In this document: positions 33,471-45,239 of the stretch, in pieces
Position numbering within the stretch: the first letter of the stretch is position 1
How the letters are laid out: every line of letters begins with the position of its first letter
Source of the DNA: Terebella lapidaria
Taxonomy: Eukaryota > Annelida > Polychaeta > Terebellida > Terebellidae
DNA length: 64,000 bases
NCBI GenBank assembly: GCA_949152475.1
Contig: OX424567.1
Coordinates: 22,221,402-22,285,401, forward strand
Reading direction: 5' to 3'
The notes under the pieces: generated by a model
Seen by the model: the letters and a program-made list of their open reading frames with translations, nothing else
Databases searched by the model: none
What the model was told of the DNA's origin: nothing
Made by a program: the position numbers and the translations under genes

Positions 33471-36400
33471 GGTTAGCGGACCTTTGGTCCGATAACCTAT
33501 TGGCATGGCGTTGCGTCCGTCGTCCGTCCGTCCGTCCGTCCGGGCAAACGGAACGGAGTTTTGGGGATTTCTTAACGCCCATCCGTTCACCCGTCTAGCC
33601 GTCCGTCCGTCCGTCCGTCCGGCTTTAACATTTTTATCTTTAAAGTTAACGATCGAATCTTTCTGAAATTTTGCACAAAAATGCCTAAAAATATTTTGAG
33701 AAGGAGGTATTTTTTCGCTTTTTGATTTTCGTATTTTTTTCATAATGGCGGCCGTTTTTGTCGAAAAACGCTCAATTTTGGACTTTGACGGCCATTTTCT
33801 CAAAAACTGTCTGATCAGTTTTGAGTTTTTGGTTTCAAAAGATTCTCCTCATATACCTCTGTCATATGTATAAGTTTGGTTGCCCTAAATTCGCCGGTTT
33901 TCGTGTGGCGGCCATTTTGAATTTTTGGCTGGTCACTTTTTTCCTTCATAATGGGAGCTGTCTGGACTGTACTCATAGAACACTTGAAGATAGAGCGTAG
34001 TAATTGGCACTTTCAAATGGGAAGTCATATATGGCGACTTGTGTGGTGACCTTGAATTTGACCTTCGATGACCTTGAAAGGTCAAAACAGCCATTTTGGG
34101 GTCAAAAATGCCCAGATTTGCCTCTGTCGATGAAATGCTTGCAGATAGAGCTGATGTTTGCATTATGAACATATAGGAAGACATATATGGCACAACTAAT
34201 GATGACCTTGAACTTGACGTCAGATGACCTTGAGTGACAAATGTCTGACTTGGAATGTGTAAATTGAGCGCCTAAACGATTCCACCCAGATATATCTTTG
34301 TATTATGAACATATAGAATGTCAAATACCGCACACATACATGTAATGGTGACATCGAAGTTCACACGGATGACCTTGATTGGTAAATCTCAAGGTCATAT
34401 GTTTACACTGCGAACCTTGATTGGTAAATCTCAAGGTCTGTTACCTGCCAATGCTGCCATGGCCAAACCAAAATTGTCCGGTAACCTATCCTAGCCTTTG
34501 GGCTAATTTTTTTAAAATGGTGGCCGTTTTTGTCAAAAAACGCTAAATTTTGGACTTTGACGGCCATTTTCTCAAAAACTGTCTGATCAGTTTTGAGTTT
34601 TTGGTTTCAAAAGATTCCCCTCATATACCTCTGTGATATGTATAAGTTTGGTTGCCCTAAATTCACTGGTTTCCGTGTGGCGGCCATTTTGAATTTTTGT
34701 CGGGTCGGCGAAAAAAAATTTTTTCGCCCCAAATCGCATTACTATCCATTTTGGGCCATTTCTAGGCGAAAAAAATTTTTCACCCTTTGAAAAAAATTTT
34801 GGACTTGGAAAATTTTCGGCACTTTTTTCCTTCATAATGGGAGCTGTCCGGACTGTACTCATAGAACACTTGAAGATAGAGCTTAGAAATTGGCACTTTC
34901 AAATGGGAAGTCATATATGGCGACTTGTGTGGTGACCTTGAATTTGACGTTGGATGACCTTGAAAGGTCAGAACAGCCATTTTTGGGTCGAAAAATGCCC
35001 AAATTTACACCTGGTCTGTATTTTCTCGGAAACTGTCTGATCAGTTTTGAGATTTTTGTTTCAAAAGATTCCTCTTATATACCTCTGTGACGTGTATAAG
35101 TTTTGTTGCCCTTGTATCGCCGATCTTCGTGTGGCGGCCATTTTGAATTTTTGACGAGTAGGCGAAAAAAAAAATTTTCGCCCCAAATCGCATTACTATC
35201 CATTTTAGGCCATTTCTAGGCAAAAAAAAATTTTCACCCTTTGAAAAAAATTTTGGACTTAGAAAATTTTCGGCACTTTTTTTCCTTCATAATGGGAGCT
35301 GTCAGGACTGTACTCATAGAACGCTTGAAGATAGAGCTTAGAAATTGGCATTTTCAAATGGGAAGTCATATATGGCGACTTGTGTGGTGACGTTGAATTT
35401 GACCTTCAATGACCTTGAAAGGTCAAAACAGCCATTTTGGGGTCAAAAAATGCCCAGATTTGCCTCTATAGGTGAAATGCTTGCAGATAGAGCTCATGCT
35501 TGCATTATCATGATTATGAACATATTGGAAGACATATATGGCACAACTAATGATGACCTTGAACTTGACGTCAGATGACCTTGAGTGCCAAATGTCTGAC
35601 TCGGAATGTGTAAATTGACCTGAATGGCCTAAACTATTCCACCCAGATATATCTTTGTATTATGAACATATAGAATATCAAATGCCGCACACATACATGT
35701 AATGGTGACATCGAAGTTCACACGGATGACCTTGATTGGTAAATCTCAAGGTCTGTTACCTGCCAATGCTGCCATGGCCAAACCAAAATTGTCCGGTAAC
35801 CTATCTTAGCCTTCGGGCTAATTTTTGATTTTCACATTTTTTCCAAAATGGTGGCCGTTTTTGACAAAAAATGGCCAATTTTGGACTTTGGCGGCCATTT
35901 TCTCAAAAACTGTCTGACCACTTTTGAGATTTTTGTTTCAAAAGATTCTCCTCATATACATCTGTGACGTGCATAAGTTTGATTGCCCTTGAATCGCCGG
36001 TCTGCGTGTTGCAGCCATTTTGATGGGTCCCAAATGAGACTTTCCCATGTTAAATTTTCCTATGCTTTATAATGGGGAACATTTTTGCTGATATCTCACT
36101 TAATATTGAGATTAGAGATTAGGAATCAATTATCAATTATGGACATATAGAAAATGATATATGCCAAATATTCTCGCGACCTTGAATTTGACCTTTGACC
36201 TAATTTTCAAGGTCATGGCACAAAATGGCTAATATCTCGCTTATTATTGACTTTACAGCTTAGGAATCAGTTGTGGACCTATAGAAAATGATATATTCCG
36301 AACATTGTCATGACCTTGTACTCGACCTTTGACCTAATTTTCAAGGTCACAGGACAAAATGGCTGATATCTCGCTTACATGTATTATCGACTTTACAGCT

Positions 36401-36953
36401 TAGGAATCATTATGAACATATAGGAAATGATATATGCTGAATATTGCTATGACCCTGAATTCGAACTTTGACCTCATTTTCAAGGTCATAGGACAGAATG
36501 GCTGATATCTCGCTTATTATAGACTTTACAGCTTAGGAAACTATATGATCATATAGAAAATGATATATGCTGAATATCGCTATGACCTTGAATTCGACCT
36601 TTAACCTCATTTTCAAGGTCAAAGAACAAAATGGCTAATATCTCGCTTATCATCGACTTTACAGCTTAGTAATTAGTTGTGAACATATAGGAAATGATAT
36701 ATCCTGAATATGCTCATGACCTTGAATTTGACCTTTGACCTCATTTTCAAGGTCGCAGGACAAAATGGCTAATATCTCGCTTATTATCGACTTTACAGCT
36801 TAGCAATCAATTGTGAACATATAGGAATTGATATATTCTGAATATTGTCATGACCTTGAACTTGACCTTTCACCTCATTTCCAAGGTCACGGGACAAAAG
36901 GCTAATATCTAAAATATATATTGTCCGGTAACCTTTTTTAGCCCTTGGGCTAA
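33471..36953 (+). repeat. Hairpin-capped AGGTCA-rich repeat cluster, plus-oriented arm
   Basis: The start is a hairpin GGTTAGCGGACC-TTT-GGTCCGATAACC (33471-33497), followed by GTCC microsatellite tracts (33520-33620), AT-rich DNA with AATGGCGGCC words, and stretches of GACCTTGAATTTGACC. Unit ends of the form GTCCGGTAACCT...GGGCTAA occur at 34472-34507, 35787-35822 and 36921-36953; the last is the perfect palindrome TTAGCCCTTGGGCTAA. The cluster thus appears to be three units, the last containing about six tandem copies of a 133-140 bp subrepeat. No coding frame. Confidence 0.75.
36060..36910. repeat. Tandem array of about 134-bp units with nuclear-receptor half-sites (left arm)
   Basis: CTTTACAGCTTAG recurs near 36249, 36389, 36522, 36655 and 36789, marking units of 133-140 bp. 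Each unit carries TGACCTTGAATTTGACCTTT and TTTCAAGGTCA. The array is the inverted counterpart of the one at 38220-39740. Confidence 0.85.
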
Positions 36954-36957
36954 TTTT

Positions 36958-36963
36958 TTTATT
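36958..36963 (-). terminator. Candidate polyadenylation signal of the lectin gene
   Basis: AATAAA on the minus strand, about 180 bases past the lectin stop codon and immediately adjoining the tail palindrome of the repeat cluster. The gene may therefore end at the repeat boundary. Confidence 0.4.
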
Positions 36964-37143
36964 CAGAATGTTAACACGACAAACACACATACCTACTAGC
37001 TAGTAAGCAATACTAGTAGGCCTGTGTCTGGGAAGGTGGAAAGCAATGATAACCTGACTGTATATGTATATATTGGGATCATGTAGGCTACACTATCAGC
37101 TAATATACAAGTAGCCTTTATATTTAGATTAACATGATAATAT

Positions 37144-40100
37144 TTAACAAGTAAAGAACTTCATGCCGACACTGTCAAGATAGGATCCTTCTTTTCCATG
37201 GAAGTAAGCGAAATCTTGCCCAGAACCACGTGTGACGTCAGACGTCTGTGCTCCGTATATATGGGATTCTCGGCCCTTACTCGTTCTGAAGCGCATGCCC
37301 AGTACTAGGTAAAATGAGCTCAGAGCGTCACTGAATAAGGTTACCGAGGTAATACGTTCGTCATCTGCGGTATCCAATGAGAAGTAGATGGGGTTGGACG
37401 TCGAGCTACCGTGCCAGTCACTCCATGTGTTGCCATAGCGCGTCTTGAACCTGCAGCATCCATATTGAGTGGTGGGGATCTTAATATACTAATATTTTAA
37501 AGTCTTGACCTACTAGATATAATTACTCGTGAGTAGTAAGGGCAGATCTTTAGTACTGATAATATGGCCTATTTATGGGCGATTATGATTTGCCGACCCA
37601 TTTATAAAGTCATTAATTCTTACCCAATGAGGAGGCCCATATAGATGTTCATGGCAATGACCGAGATTTTTCCATGGAACACGTGAATTCTGTCGTCGAA
37701 GGGATTTCCGCCTCCTCTGTCTTCGCTCCCCGCTGAACATTGAGCGTTGACTGCAAATTGAAATTAAGAGATTTCAGTAATATTCGAATTTTGTAAGCAC
37801 ATATTGATTGATAGGCAGGAATGATGTAGTATGTACATCATTTCACCTGTCGTATGCAAATTGAACGCACTAGTAAAATGAAAATATGACGTGAGTTAAA
37901 AAAAACACTGAGGTGATTTGAGCAGAATGCTCTTTATAGCATGTCAATATTGCGATTGAATAGCAGTTTGAAGCTCAAAGTGGCCCGAATCATTTTCTTC
38001 TAAATCTGTTTGCTCTTTAAATATGGAAATGAGATATCCGGCGTGACGTCATCAGGAGAAAGGGTTTTAATTAGCTACATTTTGCAAATTATAAAGCTTA
38101 GCCCAAGGTCTGAGAAAGGTTACCAGACAATACATATTTTAGATATTATTTTTTCGTCCCGTGGCCTTCAAAATAAGGTCACTGGTCAATTCAAGGACAC
38201 GATAATATTCGGCATATGTCATTTCTAGTATGTCCACAATTGATTCCTGAGCTGTAAAGTCAATAATAAGCGAGATATTAGCCATTATGTCCTGTGACCT
38301 TGAAAATGAGGTCAAAGGTCGAATTCAAGGTCATAGCAATATTCAGCATATATCATTTCCTATATGTTCATAATTGATTCCTAAGCTGTGAAGTCGATAA
38401 TAAGCGAGCTATTAACCATTTTGTCCTGTGACCTTGAAAATTAGGTCAAAGTTGATGTTCAAGGTCATGACAATGTTCAGAATATATCATTTTCTATATG
38501 TTCACAATTGATTGCTAAGCTGTAAAGTCGATAAAAGCGAGATATTGGCCATTTCGTTCTCTGACCTTGAAAATGAGGTCGAAGGTCAAATTCAAGGTCA
38601 TAGCAATGTTCAGCATATATCATTTCCTATACTAGTATGTTCATAATTGATTCCTAAGCTGTAAAGTCAATAATAAGCGAGATATCAGCCATTATGTCCT
38701 GTGACCTTGAAAATGAGGTCAAAGGTCGAATTCAAGGTCATAGCAATATTCAGCATATATCATTTCCTATATGTTCATAATTGATTCCTAAGCTGTAAAG
38801 TCGATAATAAGTGAGCTATTAGTCATTTTGTCCTGTGACTTTGAAAAATTAGGTCAAAGGTGAAGTTCAAGGTCATGACAATGTCCAGAATATATCATTT
38901 TCTATATGTTCACAATTGATTGCTAAGCTGTAAAGTCGATAAAAAGCGAGATATTAGCCATTTTGTCCTATGATCCTGAAAATGAGGTCAAAGGTCAAAT
39001 TCAATGTCATGGCAATAATCTGCATATATCATTTCCTATATGTTCATAATTTATTCCTAAGCTGTAAAGTCAATAAGAAGCGAGATATTAGCCATTTTGT
39101 CCTGTGGTCCTGAAAATGAGGTCAACTGTCAAATTCAATGTCATGGCAATAATCTGCATATATCATTTCCTATATGTTCATAATTGATTCCTAAGCTGTA
39201 AAGTCGATAAGAAGCGAGATATTAGCCATTTTGTCTTGTGACCTTGAAAAAGAGGTCAAAGTTCAAAATCAACGTCATCAGAATATTCGGCATATATCAT
39301 TTCCTATATGTCCACAATTGATTCCTAAGCTGTAAAGTCGATAATAAGCACGATATTGTACATTTTGTGCTTTGACTTTGAAACCGAGGTCAGAGGTCAA
39401 ATTCAAGGTCACGAGAATATTCAGCATACATCATTTCCTTTATATCCACAATTGATCCCTAAGCTGTAAAATCGATAATAAGTGACATATTAGCCATTAC
39501 GTCCTGTGACCTTGAAAATGAGGTCAAAGGTCAAATTCAAGGTCATCAGAATATTCGGCATGTATCGTTTCCTATATGTCCATAATTGATTCCTAAGCTG
39601 TAAAGTCGATAATACGTGAGATATTAGCCATTTGTGCTCTGACCTTGAAACCGAGGTCAGAGGTCAACTTCAAGGTCACAAGATTATTCGGCATATATGT
39701 CCAAAATTGATTCCTAGTCTCTAATCTCAATATTAGGTGAGATATTAGGTTTAAAGCATAGGATAATTTAACATGAGAAAGTCCCATTTGGGCCGTGTTT
39801 GGGCCCAAAATGGCCCACTTCGAGCTATTCAAGGGCAACGAAATTTATACATGTCACAGGGGTACATAGGAGGAGTGTTATGCATCAATAAGAAAAAAAG
39901 TTACTGAACAAATTTTGAGAAAACGACCGTCAAAGTCCAAAATTGGCCATTTTTCGACGAAAACAGCCACCATTTTGAAAAAAATGCGAAATTCAAAAAA
40001 CTAAAAAAATACCTACCTCTCGAAATATTTTTAGGCATTTTTGTACAAAATTTCAGAAAAATCCGACTGTAAACTTTAAAGATAAAATTGTTGACGGACG

Positions 40101-42213
40101 CCGGACGCCACGGCAAAAGCAAATGTTCATTCGCTATCAAAAATATAATAGCCAATTTGCATGCATGACTCAGGAGTTGCTACACGTATGACTGGAACCC
40201 ACTTTTTAACCACATGTCAATACACACGTGATACGCGAGTAATTACTAGTCTACGCGTGACGATAATTGTCTGACTACAAAGTCCCTCATGACGTGCTGA
40301 ACTCTGATTAACATAATTTTTCAAGAACTTTTGAAAAACATTCAGCGACTTCGTGTGGAAATATCAATATCAAAAGCCTATGAACCGTAAGAGATATTTC
40401 AACAAGGAATCAAACATGCAATCATATAAATGATTGCTACTGTATTTAATTAAAGTACTAGGAACATGAAAATATGATGTAAGCTCAGATTCAAGCACCA
40501 TGTGAGCTGATCAGAACGGCATTTACAGCATGTGAATATCTCAATTCATTCAAAAGTTACAGTGCTTCAAAGTTCAAATTGCCCACTATACAATTTGGGA
40601 AATCATATAGCTCATTAATATGCAAATTTGTATGCATGACGTCACAGGGGGAACATTTTTTAATTAGGTGGTTTTACTGGCATATTCAAGTCTTTAGAAA
40701 TTGTAATTATTCAACAAAGCTTATTCCACATGCTCTCCATGATTGATAGTCAATGAATTTCACATCCAGATAGTTGCCAAGGTCACCAGTATTACTATAA
40801 AGCCCCTAGCAACCAGGTTGCTATGGCCCAAATCCACAGTCCTATCGATAAACAAACAAAACCAAAGGTGAAAATGGATTGACTCTACATGCCTCATTAA
40901 TATACAATAACCAGAATCTGTCAAAACCCCTGTTTCTGGTAGTTAGGGCCCATAGCAACCAGTGGTTGCTAGGGAGTCCAGCAGGTGAATAGTCACCATG
41001 GCAACAATATAATTTTGAAAAACACTGATTATTGACCATTCCTATCAATGTGTAAAATTTAGGTTTGCAATAATTCTGACCAGAACAATTATATTAAGAC
41101 TCAAACTTGCCTAATTAAAAATATTCCCCCGTCTACGTCACGAATACCTCATTTGCATACTAATTAGCTTCTCCAAAAATCAAGAAGTGTTCAATCCAGC
41201 ATATGTTATATCCTGCCAAAATGTGACATTCAAATCGCCTTAACTTTTTAACCAATAGAGATATTGGGATGCGGTAAACAACATTTTACTACGCAAAACT
41301 AGATCTCTCATCTGAATTCAATTCATATTTTCATGTTCCTAGTACTTTAACTTACATATTTCTCCCATTTTAATTTTATCATAGACATCTAATAGAGACT
41401 ACCTCCTCGGGTGATTTTCAAATGTCACATTACGATATCTAACGTTATCACATCAGTACAGTTGTACATGTACACGCATTAGCTACTCGACACGTGACTA
41501 TACTACAAATATACCAAACGCTGTATAAATTCAATAGACTCACTGTAGAGCAGACTGGACAAGGAACACAGCCTCCATCCTTGAAAGTTCATCTGCTTGG
41601 GGCGCCGTATGAACCGAATGACGTCAGCTTGGTGCTGCTTGCGACACCTATAGGTACAGACGGTCAAGCCGTTGTGAGATGACGTCATTGTCAACGGGCA
41701 AGTTTCATGTCGACCCAGGGGCGCATTTCTCTCCTCATCCTCCATTGACGTCACCCATAGCCTGGCGTCGTCTGTTGCTAGGCAACCCAAGTTCTCACCC
41801 TTGATTTTGACATCGAAGCCGTCGTTGCTAGACGAGTCGAAGTTGACCGTCGACACACTGAAGTCGCTGACGTGCGGGGTCGGATCCGCCCTGCTGCCAT
41901 CGAAATGACCGCACGTTGTCAGGTCGTTATCCACTAGCAGAGCTCGAGTCAAGTCATCGCTCGACCGTGTGCGTTCTCGGTATTCTATGACGTCACTCAC
42001 TGGAAATGTAGCGAATAATCATAAGTACGTCTACCGCGCTTGTAGGCCTAACGCACTTAACTTATTTTCTAATACAACCGCCAACTTCTCGTATTCAAAT
42101 TTAGGCAACAACGTGGAATGGGACTAGTATACCTACTTTAATTGAATCTCACCTGTGATTAAGATAGGCCACAAAACAATTCTTAGCAATATCCTCATGT
42201 TCGCGTTTTTCAT
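37144..42213 (-). CDS. Secreted lectin: signal peptide, six-Cys discoidin-like region, C-terminal jacalin-like domain
   Basis: Four exons in transcript order are 42213-42153, 41999-41544, 37750-37624 and 37450-37144. Phases 1, 1 and 2 match at every junction, giving 316 aa. Exon 1 encodes a signal peptide (MKNANMRILLRIVLWPILIT). Exon 2 encodes about 150 aa with six cysteines and VDNDLTTC, TVCTYRC and WRLCSL motifs, reminiscent of extracellular discoidin/F5-8C-like modules. Exons 3-4 encode a jacalin-related domain: GGGNPFDDRI, WSDWHG, ITSVTLFSD, FRTSKGRE, FHGKEGSYLDSVGMKFF. Jacalin folds (for example ZG16) bind carbohydrate outside the cell, so a secreted glycan-binding role is inferred. Intron 2 (3.8 kb) is filled with repeats. 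The N-terminal module assignment is tentative; the jacalin call is firm. Confidence 0.87.
37865..38090. mobile_element. Truncated relative of the 40454-41346 element
   Basis: AAAATATGACGTGAG, GTGACGTCATCAGG and GGTTTTAATTAGCTACATTT align by eye with the left arm of the TTAA-flanked element at 40454, without its terminal repeats. It lies in lectin intron 2, beside the right arm of the hairpin-capped repeat. Confidence 0.5.
38098..40120 (-). repeat. Hairpin-capped AGGTCA-rich repeat, minus-oriented arm (in lectin intron 2)
   Basis: It begins with the inverted tail TTAGCCCAAGGTCTGAGAAA and GGTTACCAGAC, and ends with the head-type GACGGACGCCGGACGCC tract near 40094. Most of the length is an 11-copy tandem array (38220-39740). 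The segment 39690-40090 mirrors 35830-36130 and 33640-33790 (for example AAAGTCCAAAATTGGCC). With 33471-36953 it forms a large imperfect inverted repeat with a spacer of about 1.1 kb. Confidence 0.78.
38220..39740. repeat. Tandem array of about 134-bp units with nuclear-receptor half-sites (right arm)
   Basis: GCTGTAAAGTC (or a one-base variant) occurs at 38251, 38384, 38519, 38658, 38792, 38927, 39061, 39194, 39329, 39462 and 39597, a spacing of 133-139 bp. A typical unit contains TGACCTTGAAAATGAGGTCA, then AGGTCAAAGGTCA (a DR1 arrangement) and TTCAAGGTCA (an extended half-site). No unit is coding. Confidence 0.9.
40450..41350. mobile_element. TTAA-flanked element with long inverted arms, in lectin intron 2
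   Basis: The left end AGTACTAGGAACATGAAAAT and its inverted partner at 41318-41346 are flanked by TTAA (40450-40453 and 41347-41350). Pairing continues inward through TATGCAAAT, GACGTCAC/GACGTA and TTTTTAATTAGG-type words to about 240 bp per arm. TAGCAACCAG words occur in the middle. Non-coding; piggyBac-like target choice. Confidence 0.75.
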
Positions 42214-42965
42214 ACTATGTGAAGCCTGACTGGAACTAGTAATAAGCTCATACCTCGGTAGAGCATGTACTCTATAGTAAGCCCTGCATCCGTCAAACAT
42301 ACTCATTTCGAAGGTAATTGCTCGGAGCCATGGCTCAACTTCGTCAATCGTTATTCAAAGGTAGTTGAGCCTGACGATCAACATTAATAGTTAATGTGTT
42401 AGTGAAACTGTCTAATTATACATCCCTTTGTCTCATGTTCGGACCACATGACAGAAAACCGATACGCGTGTATGCTTGACCCACCCCTGGGGTCAGTGTC
42501 TCTTTAATATCATTACTGGGAGGTACATGTAGCCTTCTTTCGGTATTGTGCGCCGATCAGGCCTGTGCTGGTACCGTTGTGAATGAGACCGGGAATAAAC
42601 AGGGCATATTTTATTCATTACACCCCATCATGACATTACTGTTTAGTCATATCCCAATAACACACTGCCGTCGCCGTTGCTTCTACGAATATAGACAAAG
42701 GAGTTTAAAACAAAATAATACGGGTGGGAGACCTAATCTTGAACGGTTTTAGCTGACATGGTCATGGTACATTCGACGCATCGATAGGCCTATCATCCCT
42801 ACCTCTTTTGCGGCGATCAATCATGCACAGCGCAGTCAGTGTTGTTGACATGTTTTGGTCGCCCAACTAGTCGGACTTCGGTAGATCTCCTCTTTGTGAC
42901 GAAATAATCGAGGTTCTTTCACGATTACAAAAAGCGTGAATATAGAGTCGTGAATAATAATAAAA
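42214..42965. other. Upstream flank of the lectin gene
   Basis: This is where the minus-strand lectin promoter should lie. No TATA box or other clear signal was identified, and no exon-like frame was recognised on either strand. Confidence 0.4.
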
Positions 42966-44027
42966 AAAGGTCTGAGAAATGTTACCAGGGAAATGTACAT
43001 TGTCAAACCTTTCAAGGTCATCAAATGTCGAATTCAAAGTCACCACTCAAATCGTCATATACGACTTCATATTTGAATGTGCCAATAACTAAGCTGTGTC
43101 TCCATGCATTCTATGAGCACAGCCCACACTGCTCCTATTAGAAAGGCATAATGTGGCAAAAAATTAAGGTCCAATTCTTTCAGATGCAATTATTTTTTTC
43201 TGTCGGAAAAAGGACAAAACATTATAGTGACTCGATTTCGGACCAAACATATTTCAGGCATGACAACACCAATGATATTGCGTCATATCTCAGAGAATTC
43301 CCTATTTTGAAAACGGGGGATGCCTTGGATCCCCCGCAGAATGGTGGGGGATATTTTGCTATGGCTGGTTGTTGACCCGAGCTGGTTGGCATTCCACACG
43401 AACAGTTTCAAGACCACAGCACGCACAGAACGGCTCGGACGACGAATGATATATATGGGTTGTCAGGCATGAAAATCAGTCGTTTTAAGGGGGTACCCTT
43501 AGAATTCGAGCTGTAGCGAAAAATCCAATTTATCAACATATATTTTCCTTACTATAGTGAGATGAGGAAATGAATTGGCTAGCTTTGTATATAAGCTGCT
43601 AAGGTTCATCTTGTTCTGGGACGGAGCTATGGAGACTTGAATTTGGGCTTTTTATCATTGTTTTGTATGGCCGAAGGAATTAGTGAAATCTGTCCTTTAT
43701 CGCCAAACCGGCGGAAAAATCAAAATGGCCGCCACACGGAGACCGATTCAAGGGCAGAGAAACTTATTCACGTCATAAGTAATCTTATGCATGATTTTGG
43801 AAAATATTATCTGTCAACAGCGTTTTTCGTCTGAAGTACAAAAACCCCCACAAAAGTAAAGTAACCCCCCCCCCCCACCCCCCGCCACCCCTCTTGAAAT
43901 ATTTTAAAGCATTTTTGTGTAAAATTTCGGAAAGATTCGACTACGAACTTCGAACAAAAATGTGGACGGACGACGGACGCATTAATTTGCCACGCCAATA
44001 GTTTATCGGACCACAGGCTCGGTAACC
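42966..44027 (-). repeat. Third hairpin-capped repeat copy, minus-oriented
   Basis: The tail-type start AAAGGTCTGAGAAATGTTACC lies at about 42966. The head-type end has GGACGGACGACGGACGC and a hairpin (about 43999-44027, TTTATCGGACC against GGCTCGGTAACC). A poly-C run occurs at about 43866. Only weak AGGTCA content (TTCAAGGTCATC near 43012) remains. No coding frame. Confidence 0.7.
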
Positions 44028-44481
44028 TAAAAATCCCGATTTATATATGCCTGAATGGTATCTCGGTTTCATATACAGAACCATAATCTAATTTGTAATT
44101 TTCGATAAAATGTACTCACAAAGATTTTTTTCCCCGAATCCGGAGTAATATTTTCTAACGTGAGAAATATTTTCGGATTTTCGATTTTTCGATTTTTGAA
44201 AGAATTTCGACTCAATTAATTTTTTTGAATTTCCTACTTCATCAAACACAATACATCAATATAGTAAGTTTGATTATAGTCAAAAGTAGTTTTTGCAATG
44301 CCTTACGCACATAAAGAAATGGTTTACCAAAGGTTCTAGGCTACTTGTTTTCGTTAAATCTGTAGTTTTTCAGTGTATTATGTCATTTCAGTTAAGCCTA
44401 GGTGACGTGGAAAGGATTACTGAAGTACCTTCATACATCAACTATTCCCGCCTTTTTTATTTTTTACAACTGGTACATATA
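44028..44481. other. AT-rich intergenic DNA
   Basis: No gene or repeat family recognised; AT-rich low-complexity sequence between two mobile elements. Confidence 0.4.
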
Positions 44482-45016
44482 TTAAAGCAGCTGCCTTCGA
44501 AACCAGTCAATATTTTTTGAAAACCATATTTAATATTGAACATGCTAAACTGACTGAATGAAACATACTCACATCAAATGTAATGAAAATAACCTGTCCT
44601 CAGGGAAATTTTGCTCATATGAACAGGCGGTTTGCGTAAATACAGGAACTGTATCCATCACACGCAGATGTGAACAAAGCATAGAAATGCGAGATAGACT
44701 GACAATTCCATGCACATCATGGTATATCACTGATTATTTTCTCACAACTACACTATATATGCACATACGAACTGGAAAATGTACTGGATGTGGACTTTTA
44801 AGCGCGATTTGAGCATTTGTTTACATTCGGGTTTGATGGATACACTTCGTTTGTTTATTTACAAAACCGGTACAAAATGGGCACTAAAACGGATGAAAAG
44901 ACAACTCGGACGGACTGCAATCGTCAAAATCATTGAGCACACCTTTTGTTATATTGCATTAGATGTGTTTGACAAAAAATTGGTTTTGAAAAAAAAATCG
45001 AAGGCAGCAGCTTTAA
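44482..45016. mobile_element. TTAA-flanked MITE, copy B (inverted relative to copy A)
   Basis: The ends AGCAGCTGCCTTCGAA and TTCGAAGGCAGCAGCT-like are flanked by TTAA at 44482-44485 and 45013-45016. The interior matches 27540-28078 in reverse complement, for example CATTTGTTTACATTCGGG against CCCGAATATAAACAAATG. The two copies are about 16 kb apart in opposite orientation. Confidence 0.87.
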
Positions 45017-45239
45017 GCCATTTCGACTGGCCATGCTCGTGGTATAACCATCGACGGTAGTAACTTGGGGGGAAAAAACCCCTAGGCCTATAATTTAAGA
45101 TGTATTCTTGTAGCCTACATGTAGCTACTTCATTATGCGAGAATTTCATTAGATATATCGAACAGAAGTGTTCCCAGTTAATGTACTGAAGTGAAGTTAA
45201 TGCAAATGAATTCATAATTGAAGATAAATTACTGATTTG

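Noticed and set aside
33468..33803. Minus-strand ORF of 111 codons at the repeat head
   Set aside because: The peptide is made of microsatellite (GRTDGRT) and AT-rich repeat translation.
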